The position numbers and the translations under genes were made by a program. Shown here in pieces: positions 7,356 to 14,374 of a DNA stretch of 17,816 nt. The DNA is from Porticoccaceae bacterium UBA2002 (lineage in GTDB: Bacteria > Pseudomonadota > Gammaproteobacteria > Pseudomonadales > Porticoccaceae), in contig DDCQ01000012.1 of NCBI GenBank assembly GCA_002334915.1, forward strand, positions 1 through 17,816, given 5' to 3'. Within the stretch, counting starts at the first letter, position 1; the number at the start of each line of letters is the position of its first letter. The notes under the pieces are model-generated. The model saw nothing but the letters and a program-made list of their open reading frames with translations. It made no database searches and was not told the origin of the DNA.

Positions 7356-8216
7356 ATGGACTTACTAGATTCCAAAAATATCAATAATCGAATTAAAAAA
7401 CGCACCGTGGCTGTAGCCATTGTTGTGCATCTGTACCTAACATTATTTACCCTTGGCTTTTGGCTTATTTTTCTGACTGTCTGTGGATTGGTAACCTCGA
7501 CTCTATTGCGCAATGATATCGACGAAGCCGTTTCCAGCGCCAATAGTTTTAATAATGCCCTGCCCTTTAAATATTTTGGTCAGGTGTTTACCCATATTCA
7601 GCATATCTTCCACCATCCTATAAAGATCGAGGAAGATATTTTTTCTACAGTGGAAACTGAGATTAAATCCAAAACACCAATTACTAGTTTGGACCCGATT
7701 GTTATTACTGATAAGAATAAAGACCTGCTGGCCTCCGAAGAGCGAACTTTTCTCAAGGGCGAAGGCACATCAACAATCCGTGGTACCACCATAACCCTAA
7801 TTTTAAGTCAGAGTAGCTTTGGTGCTATGCGATCTTTTGAGTGGCGTGTGATTGTCGGTGGCTATGTCGACAATGATGCTAAATTTAAATTGATTGCCTA
7901 TTCGCCATTCACTCTATTATTTTGGATTGTCCCCTACCTAAAACGTGAGACCAATCTATTGAGCAGAGTAAGAACCATTTATTCCAGCGCCTACAATGAT
8001 ATTGATATCTCTACTCAGGTTCGCTCAATTAGTGAGGCAGTATTTGATGCCATGGTGGTGGCAATAGAAAAAAACGGTATAGATACCAGCGACCTTAAAG
8101 CACAAAAATTACAGAGCATGAATATCAATATCTCCGGCGGCAAAGTAAATATGGGAAATATAGTACAGGGTGCCATGAATAAGATTGGTGCTGCCGTCAA
8201 AGGGGCTAAGGCATGA
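7356..8216 (+). CDS. Unknown membrane protein with C-terminal amyloid-like Gly/Asn motif
   Basis: I do not recognise a family for this 286-residue protein. A basic N-terminus (NRIKKR, 11-16) leads into a long hydrophobic region at about 17-51, enough for one long or two short spans. A second hydrophobic patch, AYSPFTLLFWIVPYL, lies at 181-195. Between them is a mixed alpha/beta domain, and a helical region follows (200-250). The last ~32 residues carry a beta-type motif at 255-275, with NINISGG followed by GNIVQG, then a short Ala/Lys-rich tail. The next gene's N-terminus carries the same motif (12 of 21 identical by my alignment), and the two genes overlap by four bases (ATGA). A membrane part plus a C-terminal assembly motif is what a membrane-acting effector could look like; this is inference. 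AAGGAGC precedes the ATG. Hand counts give 32-40% GC in three 60-base blocks of this gene. Confidence 0.78.
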   Translation: MDLLDSKNINNRIKKRTVAVAIVVHLYLTLFTLGFWLIFLTVCGLVTSTLLRNDIDEAVSSANSFNNALPFKYFGQVFTHIQHIFHHPIKIEEDIFSTVETEIKSKTPITSLDPIVITDKNKDLLASEERTFLKGEGTSTIRGTTITLILSQSSFGAMRSFEWRVIVGGYVDNDAKFKLIAYSPFTLLFWIVPYLKRETNLLSRVRTIYSSAYNDIDISTQVRSISEAVFDAMVVAIEKNGIDTSDLKAQKLQSMNINISGGKVNMGNIVQGAMNKIGAAVKGAKA

Positions 8217-8290
8217 GCAAGTCAGGCATTAATATTAATGTATCTGGTGGCGCAGCGGTGCTTGGCAATATTAGTCAGGGCGATGGCAAT
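8118..8290 (+). repeat. Shared 21-residue motif encoded twice across adjacent genes
   Basis: Bases 8118-8180 encode the C-terminal motif of the 286-residue protein and 8228-8290 the N-terminal motif of the 108-residue protein. Aligned without gaps, 12 of 21 residues are identical: N-I-N, S-G-G, G-N-I, Q-G and a final N. Hydrophobic residues alternate at the first strand in both. The DNA itself is diverged, so this is not a recent duplication. This entry marks the repeat; the interpretation is given under findings. Confidence 0.75.
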
Positions 8291-8539
8291 CATCTTGATA
8301 ACAACCAAACCTCCCATATTGACTCCGTCGAAATGCAACAGTTTTATCGAGCATTGGAATCACTGGTGGCAGACAATCAAGCGCAACAGGCAGACTATTT
8401 GGCACTCAGGGCCGATATGCAGCAGTTGCTAAAACAGTCACCGCCAGAGGGGACTGCGGAGGCCCTTAAAGTGCTCTATGAAAAATATGCCTGGGCAGCT
8501 ACCCCATTAAAGGCATTGCTAGGTGCTGTATTAGCTTAA
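8213..8539 (+). CDS. Unknown small protein with N-terminal amyloid-like Gly/Asn motif and helical tail
   Basis: This 108-residue protein starts with a Gly/Asn-rich beta-type motif (residues 6-26: NINVSGG then GNISQGDGN) that matches the C-terminal motif of the preceding protein. A polar linker (NNQTSHID) follows, then a predicted coiled-coil helix (about 38-75, with repeated Gln, Leu and Ala). It ends in an amphipathic to hydrophobic helix, LYEKYAWAATPLKALLGAVL, at about 87-107. There is no signal peptide and no strong membrane span. The ATG lies inside the last codons of the upstream gene (ATGA overlap), so translation is coupled. I recall N-terminal GNI..G-D-N type sequences from bacterial effector-associated and STAND/NLR proteins, but there is no NTPase here. 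It could be an adaptor or regulator of the preceding membrane protein. Confidence 0.75.
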   Translation: MSKSGININVSGGAAVLGNISQGDGNHLDNNQTSHIDSVEMQQFYRALESLVADNQAQQADYLALRADMQQLLKQSPPEGTAEALKVLYEKYAWAATPLKALLGAVLA

Positions 8540-8575
8540 TACAATGCACCATTGAGACTCACAGGAATTACAGAA

Positions 8576-8743
8576 ATGCCCATAGCCTATGCATTAGTTG
8601 CAGTAAATATTCTCTGTATTCTGTTGTGTTATCAGATAGCGGTTAGCCGCAATGCCGATGCGCGCTTTTGGGGTTGGATGGGTGTATTTTTTGGACCCCT
8701 GGCTATTCCCTTTGCCTTTCTGGCGAGAGAGGTTAAAAAGTAA
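8576..8743 (+). CDS. Small double-membrane-span protein, 55 residues
   Basis: An AGGA ribosome-binding site at 8563-8566 supports the ATG at 8576; the in-frame TTG at 8552 lies upstream of that site and is unlikely. The 55-residue product has two membrane spans, about 4-22 and 31-50, joined by a short loop (AVSRNADAR) and ending in REVKK. The positive residues predict both loop and C-terminus on the cytoplasmic side or a tight hairpin. The second span has FWGWMGVFFGPLAIPFAF, a W-G-x-x-G...GP-x-A-x-P pattern that I recall from many short bacterial membrane proteins of unknown function. It follows the 108-residue gene by 36 bases and precedes the ACT-domain gene by one base. Its function is unknown. 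Confidence 0.7.
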   Translation: MPIAYALVAVNILCILLCYQIAVSRNADARFWGWMGVFFGPLAIPFAFLAREVKK

Positions 8744-8744
8744 T

Positions 8745-9146
8745 ATGACCGGTGAAACAGATCTAAAAACCATACTCCACAGCCTCTCTCCCCATTTACA
8801 TAAAGACGTCTATGTCTTTTGCACGATTGCCGACGGGCACTATGGAGACTATGCAGAGGCCAAGCCTATAGCAAGTTTTCAGGAGCCGGAGGGACTGACA
8901 TTGGTGCTCAGTCAGGACTGTGCTGATGCACATGGCTTGAGCTATGGGGGGCTGTTTCGCTGTATCAGTCTGCAGGTACATTCCAGTTTAGAGTCAGTGG
9001 GTTTGACTGCGGTGGTTGCAGGTAAATTGGCGGCCTATGAGATAAGCGCCAATATGATTGCCGGTTATTACCATGACCATCTTTTTGTGCCCGATGCGCG
9101 AGCCATTGAAGCGCTGGACCTGCTAAATAACCTGCATAACCTCTGA
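8745..9146 (+). CDS. ACT-domain protein (DUF2241 / ACT_3-like)
   Basis: The ATG at 8745, one base after the previous stop, gives 133 residues; an earlier in-frame ATG at 8652 lies inside the previous gene and is unlikely. The order LKTILHSLSPHLHKDVYVFCTI, a central FQEPEGLTLVLSQDCAD, ISLQVHSSLESVGLTAVVAGKLA and AANMIAGYYHDHLFVP-type ending is the pattern of the ACT-domain family formerly called DUF2241. ACT domains usually bind amino acids or other small ligands; this stand-alone form has no assigned reaction. It is cytoplasmic. The tight spacing to the 55-residue gene suggests co-transcription, but the family is widespread elsewhere, so it may not belong functionally to the orphan cluster. 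It ends at a convergent junction with pit. Confidence 0.85.
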   Translation: MTGETDLKTILHSLSPHLHKDVYVFCTIADGHYGDYAEAKPIASFQEPEGLTLVLSQDCADAHGLSYGGLFRCISLQVHSSLESVGLTAVVAGKLAAYEISANMIAGYYHDHLFVPDARAIEALDLLNNLHNL

Positions 9147-9186
9147 GGACAGTGTTTTTTTTATAGTTGGTTAACTTCAAGTCTCT

Positions 9187-10467
9187 CTAGACGCCAAACA
9201 CACCTTTAAAGAAAAAGAAGAACAGAATGGACAGGCCCGCTCCGGCTGGCAGTGTAACTACCCAGGACAGGAAGATAGAGCCCACCATTCTAAGATTGAT
9301 CGCACCAATACCACGTGCCATGCCTACACCTAATACTGCGCCCACTAATGTATGGGTGGTGGAAATGGGTAATCCGGTGCCTGAGGCCAGCACTACTGTA
9401 GCGGCAGCTCCCAGTTCGGCAGCAAAGCCGCGGCTTGGAGTCAGTTCGGTAATCTTGCGGCCAATGGTGCCCATCACTTTAAAGCCATAGGTCGCCAGAC
9501 CAAAGACAATACCTGCACCACCCAACAGCAGAATCCAGCTAGGCATGGTGCTCTTGGTGGCGATATCACCGCCAGCATTAACCACATTGACCACGGCGGC
9601 CAGGGGGCCCACTGCATTGGCTACATCATTGGAGCCATGGGCAAAGGCCATACTACAGGCAGTAAAGATCATTAGTACGGCAAAGACCTTTTCCACATTG
9701 TAAAAACGATTATCTTCCTCTTTGCTTTCGTCGCGCTCAACCTTGCTGAGCAAGTAGGTACCGATTATGGTTACTAAAATACCGAAGCCTACGGCAACAA
9801 GAACATTCTCTCCGTAGGAGAGTTTGATGCCAATATCCTTAAATACATGCTTTAAACCTTTCAGCAATGTCACCATAGCCATCAGGAAGCCGACGGCGAA
9901 CATGTACATAGGCGCATATTTTTTGGCTCGGTCAAAGGGGTTGTCCTGAACCAGAATCAGGCGCTGCACACTTCTAAAGATGGCAAAGGAAATGGTGCCA
10001 GCCATCACTGGTGAAACCACCCAGCTGGCGACAATAGTACTTACCTTGCCCCAATTGACCGCATCGTAGGACACGCCGACAGCGGCGAAGCCAACTATGG
10101 CGCCAACAATACTGTGGGTTGTGGAAACAGGCCAGCCCATATAGCTGGCGACCGCCAGCCAGGTGCCCGCGGCCAGCAGTGCCGACAGCATACCGAATAC
10201 CAGCAGGTCAGGCTGATCGGTGAACACTGCAGAATCTACAATACCTTTGCGAATGGTGGAGGTGACTTCGCCGCCGGCCAGATAGGCCCCGGCAAATTCA
10301 AACACCATGGCGATTAGAATCGCCTGCTTGATAGTCAGCGCTTTGGAGCCAACCGAGGTACCCATGGCGTTGGCCACATCGTTTGCACCTACACCCCAGG
10401 CCATAAAGAAGCCAAAGGCGGCGGCCATAAGAATAAGTATGGTGCCGTATTCGGTAAATAATTCCAT
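9187..10467 (-). CDS. pit: PiT-family low-affinity inorganic phosphate transporter
   Basis: This 426-residue integral inner-membrane protein belongs to the PiT/PHO-4 family, which imports phosphate (often as a metal-phosphate complex) with H+ or Na+. The inverted internal duplication of the family is plain: GANDVAN at 27-33 and HGSNDVAN at 277-284 are the two signature motifs, and GWPVSTTHSIVGAIVG at 111-126 is repeated as GLPISTTHTLVGAVLG at 365-380. A hydrophilic acidic loop (ERDESKEEDNR, about 244-254) separates the halves, and there are some ten membrane spans. It is the second gene after the DUF47/PhoU-like gene with a 21-base gap, the usual pairing for this family. Expression probably comes from the promoter in front of that gene. 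Confidence 0.95.
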   Translation of the reverse strand: MELFTEYGTILILMAAAFGFFMAWGVGANDVANAMGTSVGSKALTIKQAILIAMVFEFAGAYLAGGEVTSTIRKGIVDSAVFTDQPDLLVFGMLSALLAAGTWLAVASYMGWPVSTTHSIVGAIVGFAAVGVSYDAVNWGKVSTIVASWVVSPVMAGTISFAIFRSVQRLILVQDNPFDRAKKYAPMYMFAVGFLMAMVTLLKGLKHVFKDIGIKLSYGENVLVAVGFGILVTIIGTYLLSKVERDESKEEDNRFYNVEKVFAVLMIFTACSMAFAHGSNDVANAVGPLAAVVNVVNAGGDIATKSTMPSWILLLGGAGIVFGLATYGFKVMGTIGRKITELTPSRGFAAELGAAATVVLASGTGLPISTTHTLVGAVLGVGMARGIGAINLRMVGSIFLSWVVTLPAGAGLSILFFFFFKGVFGV

Positions 10468-10488
10468 AATCAGAGGTCCGGAAGTTGG

Positions 10489-11169
10489 TTATTTTGCGAG
10501 CAAAAGCTCGAGGCTATTGCCCACGCGCTCAGCTGTATCTGCAATGGCACCTATATTATCTATGGTGCTGTACAGGAACATCACATCCACCGGAGGCATA
10601 TCAGCCTCTAGCTTGAACAGGCGGTGGCGGAGCTTGCGCTCTTTTTTGTCGACCTTCTGTTCCTGAGCGTCCAGCTCGCGTATTAACTTTTTAACAAACT
10701 TAACTTCCTGACCGGTAAAGCCAGTTTCCAGTAATTCGTCCAGCTCATTGATAGCTTTCAGGGCTTTTTCGCAGGTTTCGATAGCACTTTTTACAAAGCC
10801 GATAAGATCGGCCTGCAGCGCGGCGGGTATATCCATTTCACGACCCAGCACAATGCCGCAGACATCTTTGGCCATATTGGCAATTTCATCTTGCTGGGCA
10901 AGAATATTTAGCAAATCAGTGCGTGACATAGGCATAAACAGGCTTTTCGGCATATTTAAGCGGAACTGCTTTTTCAGCTCATCTGCTTGGTTTTCATGCT
11001 CGGCAATCTGGTCAAAAACTTTGCTGGCCACGGCCCAGTTGTTGATAATCACCGCATCAAAGAAAGGTTCCAGCTGAGCAGCGCAGCCTACCGCCAGTGA
11101 CATATGTTCTTGAAGTGGTTTGATTGGCGACCTGCCAAACAGATTGGAAATTGGATTACTAAATGCCAT
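10489..11169 (-). CDS. DUF47 / PhoU-like phosphate transport regulator (TIGR00153-type)
   Basis: This 226-residue, mostly helical cytoplasmic protein belongs to the PhoU-like DUF47 family. The N-terminus has LFGRSPIKPLQEHM, followed by helices with the typical E-N-x-A-D-x-L (AEHENQADELK, about 56-66), a middle IANMAKDVCGIVLGREM, and a C-terminal VDVMFLYSTIDNIGAIADTAERVGN that matches the family ending. These proteins are encoded beside PiT transporters and are thought to modulate their activity. The ribosome-binding site is an AAAGGGTGG just upstream of the ATG. It is the first gene of the pair, and the promoter region upstream contains Pho-box-like repeats. Confidence 0.92.
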   Translation of the reverse strand: MAFSNPISNLFGRSPIKPLQEHMSLAVGCAAQLEPFFDAVIINNWAVASKVFDQIAEHENQADELKKQFRLNMPKSLFMPMSRTDLLNILAQQDEIANMAKDVCGIVLGREMDIPAALQADLIGFVKSAIETCEKALKAINELDELLETGFTGQEVKFVKKLIRELDAQEQKVDKKERKLRHRLFKLEADMPPVDVMFLYSTIDNIGAIADTAERVGNSLELLLAK

Positions 11170-11194
11170 AACGCCACCCTTTCTATTTATTGGC

Positions 11195-11234
11195 AGTATA
11201 GGGGTTTGTCATAAAAATGAAACATTTCTGACAT
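11195..11234 (-). promoter_or_regulatory. Pho-box-like promoter upstream of the DUF47-pit operon
   Basis: Read on the minus strand, three 7-base units with an 11-base period face the operon: ATGTCAG (11234-11228), GTTTCAT (11223-11217) and ATGACAA (11212-11206), separated by A/T-only 4-base spacers. They match the PhoB half-site CTGTCAT at about 5, 5 and 4 of 7 positions. A good -10, TATACT, lies at 11200-11195, and the -35 position is occupied by one of the units instead of a TTGACA, as is usual in Pho promoters. I infer PhoB control. In Sinorhizobium meliloti the related orfA-pit operon is PhoB-repressed, so the sign of control cannot be read from the site. Confidence 0.45.
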
Positions 11235-11258
11235 AAATCTTAAGGGGTTGTTGCGCTT

Positions 11259-13370
11259 TTAGGCCTGGGCATATTGCTCGCTGTGACCCAGCCATCGAGC
11301 AATTAAGCCATCGGCCAGATCGGGGTGATTGAGGAGTAGATTTTCTGCCAGATGCTTAATCTGCGGCAGCATATGGGCATCTCGCTGCAGATCGGCAATA
11401 TGCAGCTGCATATCCCCTGTTTGACGAGTGCCCAGCACCTCGCCGGGGCCGCGCAGCTCAAGATCTTTCTCGGCAATTTTAAAGCCGTCGTTGGTTTCGC
11501 GCATGGTTTTTAGGCGCACACTGCCATTGCTGGAAATAGGTGGGCTGTAGAGAAGAACACAGTGACTGCTCTGAGACCCGCGGCCCACGCGGCCACGCAG
11601 CTGGTGAAGCTGAGAGAGCCCAAGGCGCTCGGCATTTTCGATAATCATCAGGCTGGCATTGGGCACATCCACACCCACCTCGATCACAGTGGTAGCCACT
11701 AGTAGATTGATCTCTCCGGATTTAAAGGCTTCCATAATCTCTAGTTTTTCCCGGGGCTTAAGCCGACCATGAATAAGGCCAATGCTGAGGCCGGGCAACA
11801 TTAACTGAAGTTCGCTGGCGGTCACCTCGGCCGCCTGAGCCTCCAGCACATCGGATTCTTCAATCAATGTGCACACCCAGTAAGCCTGCCGACCCTGGGT
11901 GCAGGAGACACGCACTCGCTCAATAATATCGTTGCGCCGCAGATTGCTTAACACCACAGTTTCCACTGGTGTGCGGCCTGGTGGCAGCTCATCAATCACT
12001 GAACAGTCAAGATCAGCATAGGCACTCATGGCCAGGGTTCTGGGAATGGGTGTGGCGGTCATAATTAGCTGATGAGGCGCGGGGCCATTGATAACCGGTC
12101 CCTCTGGGCTAAAGCCCTTATTGCGCAGGGCCAGGCGTTGATGCACGCCAAAGCGATGCTGCTCATCGATAATACTTAGGCCCAGGTCGCTGAATGCAAC
12201 AGTTTCCTGAAACAGAGCATGGGTGCCTATCACCATCTGAGCCTGACCATCTGCGATAGCCTGCAGCTGCATTTCACGGGCCTTACCCTTTACCTTGCCG
12301 GTCAAAAAAGCGATACGAATACCCAGTGGACGCAGCCATTGTTCAAAATTGATACGGTGCTGGTCGGCCAGAATCTCAGTGGGTGCCATCAGTGCTGCCT
12401 GCTTGCCATTGGCGATGGCCTGTACTGCTGCCAGAGCGGCTACCACCGTCTTGCCCGACCCCACATCGCCCTGTACCAGCCGCAACATGGGTACCGCAGT
12501 GCTGATATCTAGACTAATTTCAGCGCTGACTCGCTGCTGCGCGCCGGTTAAGTCAAAGGGCAGTTGCTCGAGAAATTTATCCCGTGCCCCCCTATCTTCG
12601 GTGAGCAGTGGCGCTTGCTGTAACTGCACCTTTTGGCGCAGACGCAATAGGCTGAGATTGTGGGCGATCAACTCCTCTGCGGCCAGTCGTTGTTGGGCCG
12701 GATGTTCGCCCTCGGCCAGCAGATGCAGCGCTGTTCCCGGTGGCGGGTTGTGGAGCAGGCGCAGGGCATCCACCAGAGAGTAGGACAGCTGCTGTTCTAA
12801 GCCGCTATTAATACCTGCAGGTATTAACTCGGCTACCCTGTGGCTATCGAGATGTTTGAGAGCCTGACTGCAGAGATCGCGAATCCGGGTTTGGGTAATG
12901 CCTTCGGTCGCCGGATAAATCGGCGTTAATGTATCCTCCAGCTCTGCGGGATTCGGTGTGTCCAGATATTGATATTCCGGGTGATAGAGTTCTAAACCGG
13001 ACTTGCCCCGCCGCACCTCGCCAAAGCAGCGCAGTTTGCTGCCTGGTTTTAGTCGCTCCTGCTGGGCGCGATTAAAGTGGAAAAACCTCAGGGTAACCAC
13101 ACCGCTGTGGTCCTGAAGGCGGCACACCAGACTGCGGCGGCGACCAAAGACCACATCGCTGGCGCGGATTTCGCCCTCAATCACCACTTCGGTCATGGGT
13201 TGAATACCACCAATGGGGCTGATCTGTGTGCGGTCTATATAGCGCAGGGGCAGATGAAATAGCAGATCCTGCAGGCTGTAGAGACCAAGTTTCTTTAACT
13301 TGGTGGCTAGAGCTGGCCCCACACCGCTCAGAGTTTCTACGCTCAACCTGTCCAGCGAAACCTCTGACAT
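11259..13370 (-). CDS. recG: ATP-dependent DNA helicase RecG
   Basis: This 703-residue protein (E. coli RecG has 693) is a superfamily 2 helicase that drives branch migration and fork regression at stalled replication forks and Holliday junctions. The N-terminal wedge domain includes an OB-fold (about 60-150), with the RYIDRTQI lead-in typical of the family. Helicase motifs are complete: Walker A GDVGSGKT at 301-308, DEQHRFG from 402, MTATPIPRTLA around 437-447, LPPGRTPVE at 462-470, and QLRGRVGRG at 590-598. The C-terminal RecG-specific region follows, ending in LGHSEQYAQA. The start ATG overlaps the oxyR stop by one base (TAATG), so it depends on translation of oxyR. The oxyR-recG pair is the Pseudomonas order and links oxidative-stress sensing with fork repair. 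Confidence 0.98.
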   Translation of the reverse strand: MSEVSLDRLSVETLSGVGPALATKLKKLGLYSLQDLLFHLPLRYIDRTQISPIGGIQPMTEVVIEGEIRASDVVFGRRRSLVCRLQDHSGVVTLRFFHFNRAQQERLKPGSKLRCFGEVRRGKSGLELYHPEYQYLDTPNPAELEDTLTPIYPATEGITQTRIRDLCSQALKHLDSHRVAELIPAGINSGLEQQLSYSLVDALRLLHNPPPGTALHLLAEGEHPAQQRLAAEELIAHNLSLLRLRQKVQLQQAPLLTEDRGARDKFLEQLPFDLTGAQQRVSAEISLDISTAVPMLRLVQGDVGSGKTVVAALAAVQAIANGKQAALMAPTEILADQHRINFEQWLRPLGIRIAFLTGKVKGKAREMQLQAIADGQAQMVIGTHALFQETVAFSDLGLSIIDEQHRFGVHQRLALRNKGFSPEGPVINGPAPHQLIMTATPIPRTLAMSAYADLDCSVIDELPPGRTPVETVVLSNLRRNDIIERVRVSCTQGRQAYWVCTLIEESDVLEAQAAEVTASELQLMLPGLSIGLIHGRLKPREKLEIMEAFKSGEINLLVATTVIEVGVDVPNASLMIIENAERLGLSQLHQLRGRVGRGSQSSHCVLLYSPPISSNGSVRLKTMRETNDGFKIAEKDLELRGPGEVLGTRQTGDMQLHIADLQRDAHMLPQIKHLAENLLLNHPDLADGLIARWLGHSEQYAQA

Positions 13371-14317
13371 TAGAGATTTCTCAAACCTGAGCTTTTAACA
13401 ATATTGGCACCGGGCAGGTTGCGCTTGTTGATGGCATGACGCAGGGCATCAATGGCTTTATGCCGCGGAAAGCTGGCCCGCCAAGCCAGGGCAGTAGTTC
13501 GCGATGGCGCCGCGCCCGCAAAGGGGCGGGTGACCAGGACATTGCCGCGATAGGCAGCTCCCAGAGCCGCAGACTCGGGCAGGATAGTGATTCCCAGTCC
13601 GGACGCCACCATATAGCAGAGAGTCTCCAGAGAGCTGCCTTCGGTCATGGTTCGAATGGGTGCAGCTTTCACAGGATTCTGGTTAATATTGGGCAGTGCT
13701 TCAATGACCTGATCTCTAAAGCAATGGCCCTCGCCCATCATCAGCACGTTTTCTCCATCAAGATCACTGTGCTCGATGGTTTCTTTTGTGGCCAGATGGT
13801 GGTTTTCCGGAATCAGCACCACAAAGGGCTCTTCGTAGAGAGGCTGCACCACTACATCGGGCTCGTTAAATGGCAGAGCAACAATAATCACGTCTACCTC
13901 GCCGCTGCGCAGTCGCTTGCGCAGGCTGCTGGTGTAGCCCTCTTCAATCACCAGTGGCATCTGCGGGGCCATCTCTTGCAGAGGCGGAATAAAATGGGGA
14001 AACAGATAGGGGCCAATGGTAAAAATAGCTCCCACATGCAGCGGGCTATTAAGCTGGTCTTTACCGGAGGTAGCAATATCCCTGATAGCTGCCGCTTCCT
14101 CCAGCACGCGCTGGGACTGGGTGATAATCTGATCGCCTATGGGAGTGGGGCGCACACTGCTTTTGGAGCGTTCAAAAAGATCCACACCCAATTCACTTTC
14201 CAGTTTTTTAACCGCTATACTCAGCGTTGGCTGACTGACATTGCAGCGCTCAGCGGCCTGGCCAAAATGCTGTAGCTGGGCCAGAGTGGTAATGTAGCGG
14301 AGTTCTGTGAGGGTCAT
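13370..14317 (-). CDS. oxyR: LysR-type hydrogen-peroxide sensor OxyR, lacking the second redox cysteine
   Basis: This 315-residue LysR-family regulator has an N-terminal winged helix-turn-helix (about 1-60, with HFGQAAERCNVSQPTLSIAVKKLE) and a C-terminal redox-sensing domain. The residue numbering coincides with E. coli OxyR: GEGHCFRDQ places the peroxidatic cysteine at 199 and the conserved RDQ right after it. The second cysteine of the E. coli disulfide, Cys208, is Leu here (CTG codon at that position). The only other cysteines are Cys25 in the DNA-binding domain and Cys234 (SLETLCYMVASGLGITILP). The protein still looks like a functional OxyR by fold and position beside recG, but its oxidised state cannot be the classic Cys199-Cys208 disulfide. 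A short 57-base divergent region separates it from the epimerase gene and probably holds its promoter and autoregulatory site. Confidence 0.93.
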   Translation of the reverse strand: MTLTELRYITTLAQLQHFGQAAERCNVSQPTLSIAVKKLESELGVDLFERSKSSVRPTPIGDQIITQSQRVLEEAAAIRDIATSGKDQLNSPLHVGAIFTIGPYLFPHFIPPLQEMAPQMPLVIEEGYTSSLRKRLRSGEVDVIIVALPFNEPDVVVQPLYEEPFVVLIPENHHLATKETIEHSDLDGENVLMMGEGHCFRDQVIEALPNINQNPVKAAPIRTMTEGSSLETLCYMVASGLGITILPESAALGAAYRGNVLVTRPFAGAAPSRTTALAWRASFPRHKAIDALRHAINKRNLPGANIVKSSGLRNL

Positions 14318-14374
14318 TGGGTAAAACCTTGTCAGGTAACTAATCTTTTTAATAATAGCTAATATTAATCAAAT
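14318..14374. promoter_or_regulatory. Divergent promoter region of oxyR and the SDR epimerase gene
   Basis: These 57 very AT-rich bases must hold promoters for both diverging genes. A near-palindrome centred on AGCT (AATAATAGCTAATATT, 14351-14366, one mismatched pair) is a candidate LysR-type/OxyR autoregulatory site. It contains one ATAG element but not the full ATAG-N7-CTAT array, so the assignment is weak. Confidence 0.35.

Noticed and set aside
8118..8290. True RHIM motif
   Set aside because: The RHIM core needs (I/V)-Q-(hydrophobic)-G; here Gly follows Gln directly (IVQG, ISQG), so only a general amyloid-type resemblance is claimed.
9147..9186. Intrinsic terminator between the ACT-domain gene and pit
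   Set aside because: There is a run of eight T at 9155-9162, but only a 3-bp or sterically impossible stem precedes it. Nothing supports a terminator for pit on the other strand.
13436..14275. Long open frame (279 codons) on the + strand opposite oxyR
   Set aside because: It is antisense to a clear OxyR with all family motifs; its translation is low-complexity, rich in His and Gln, and has no recognisable domain. It is a shadow frame.
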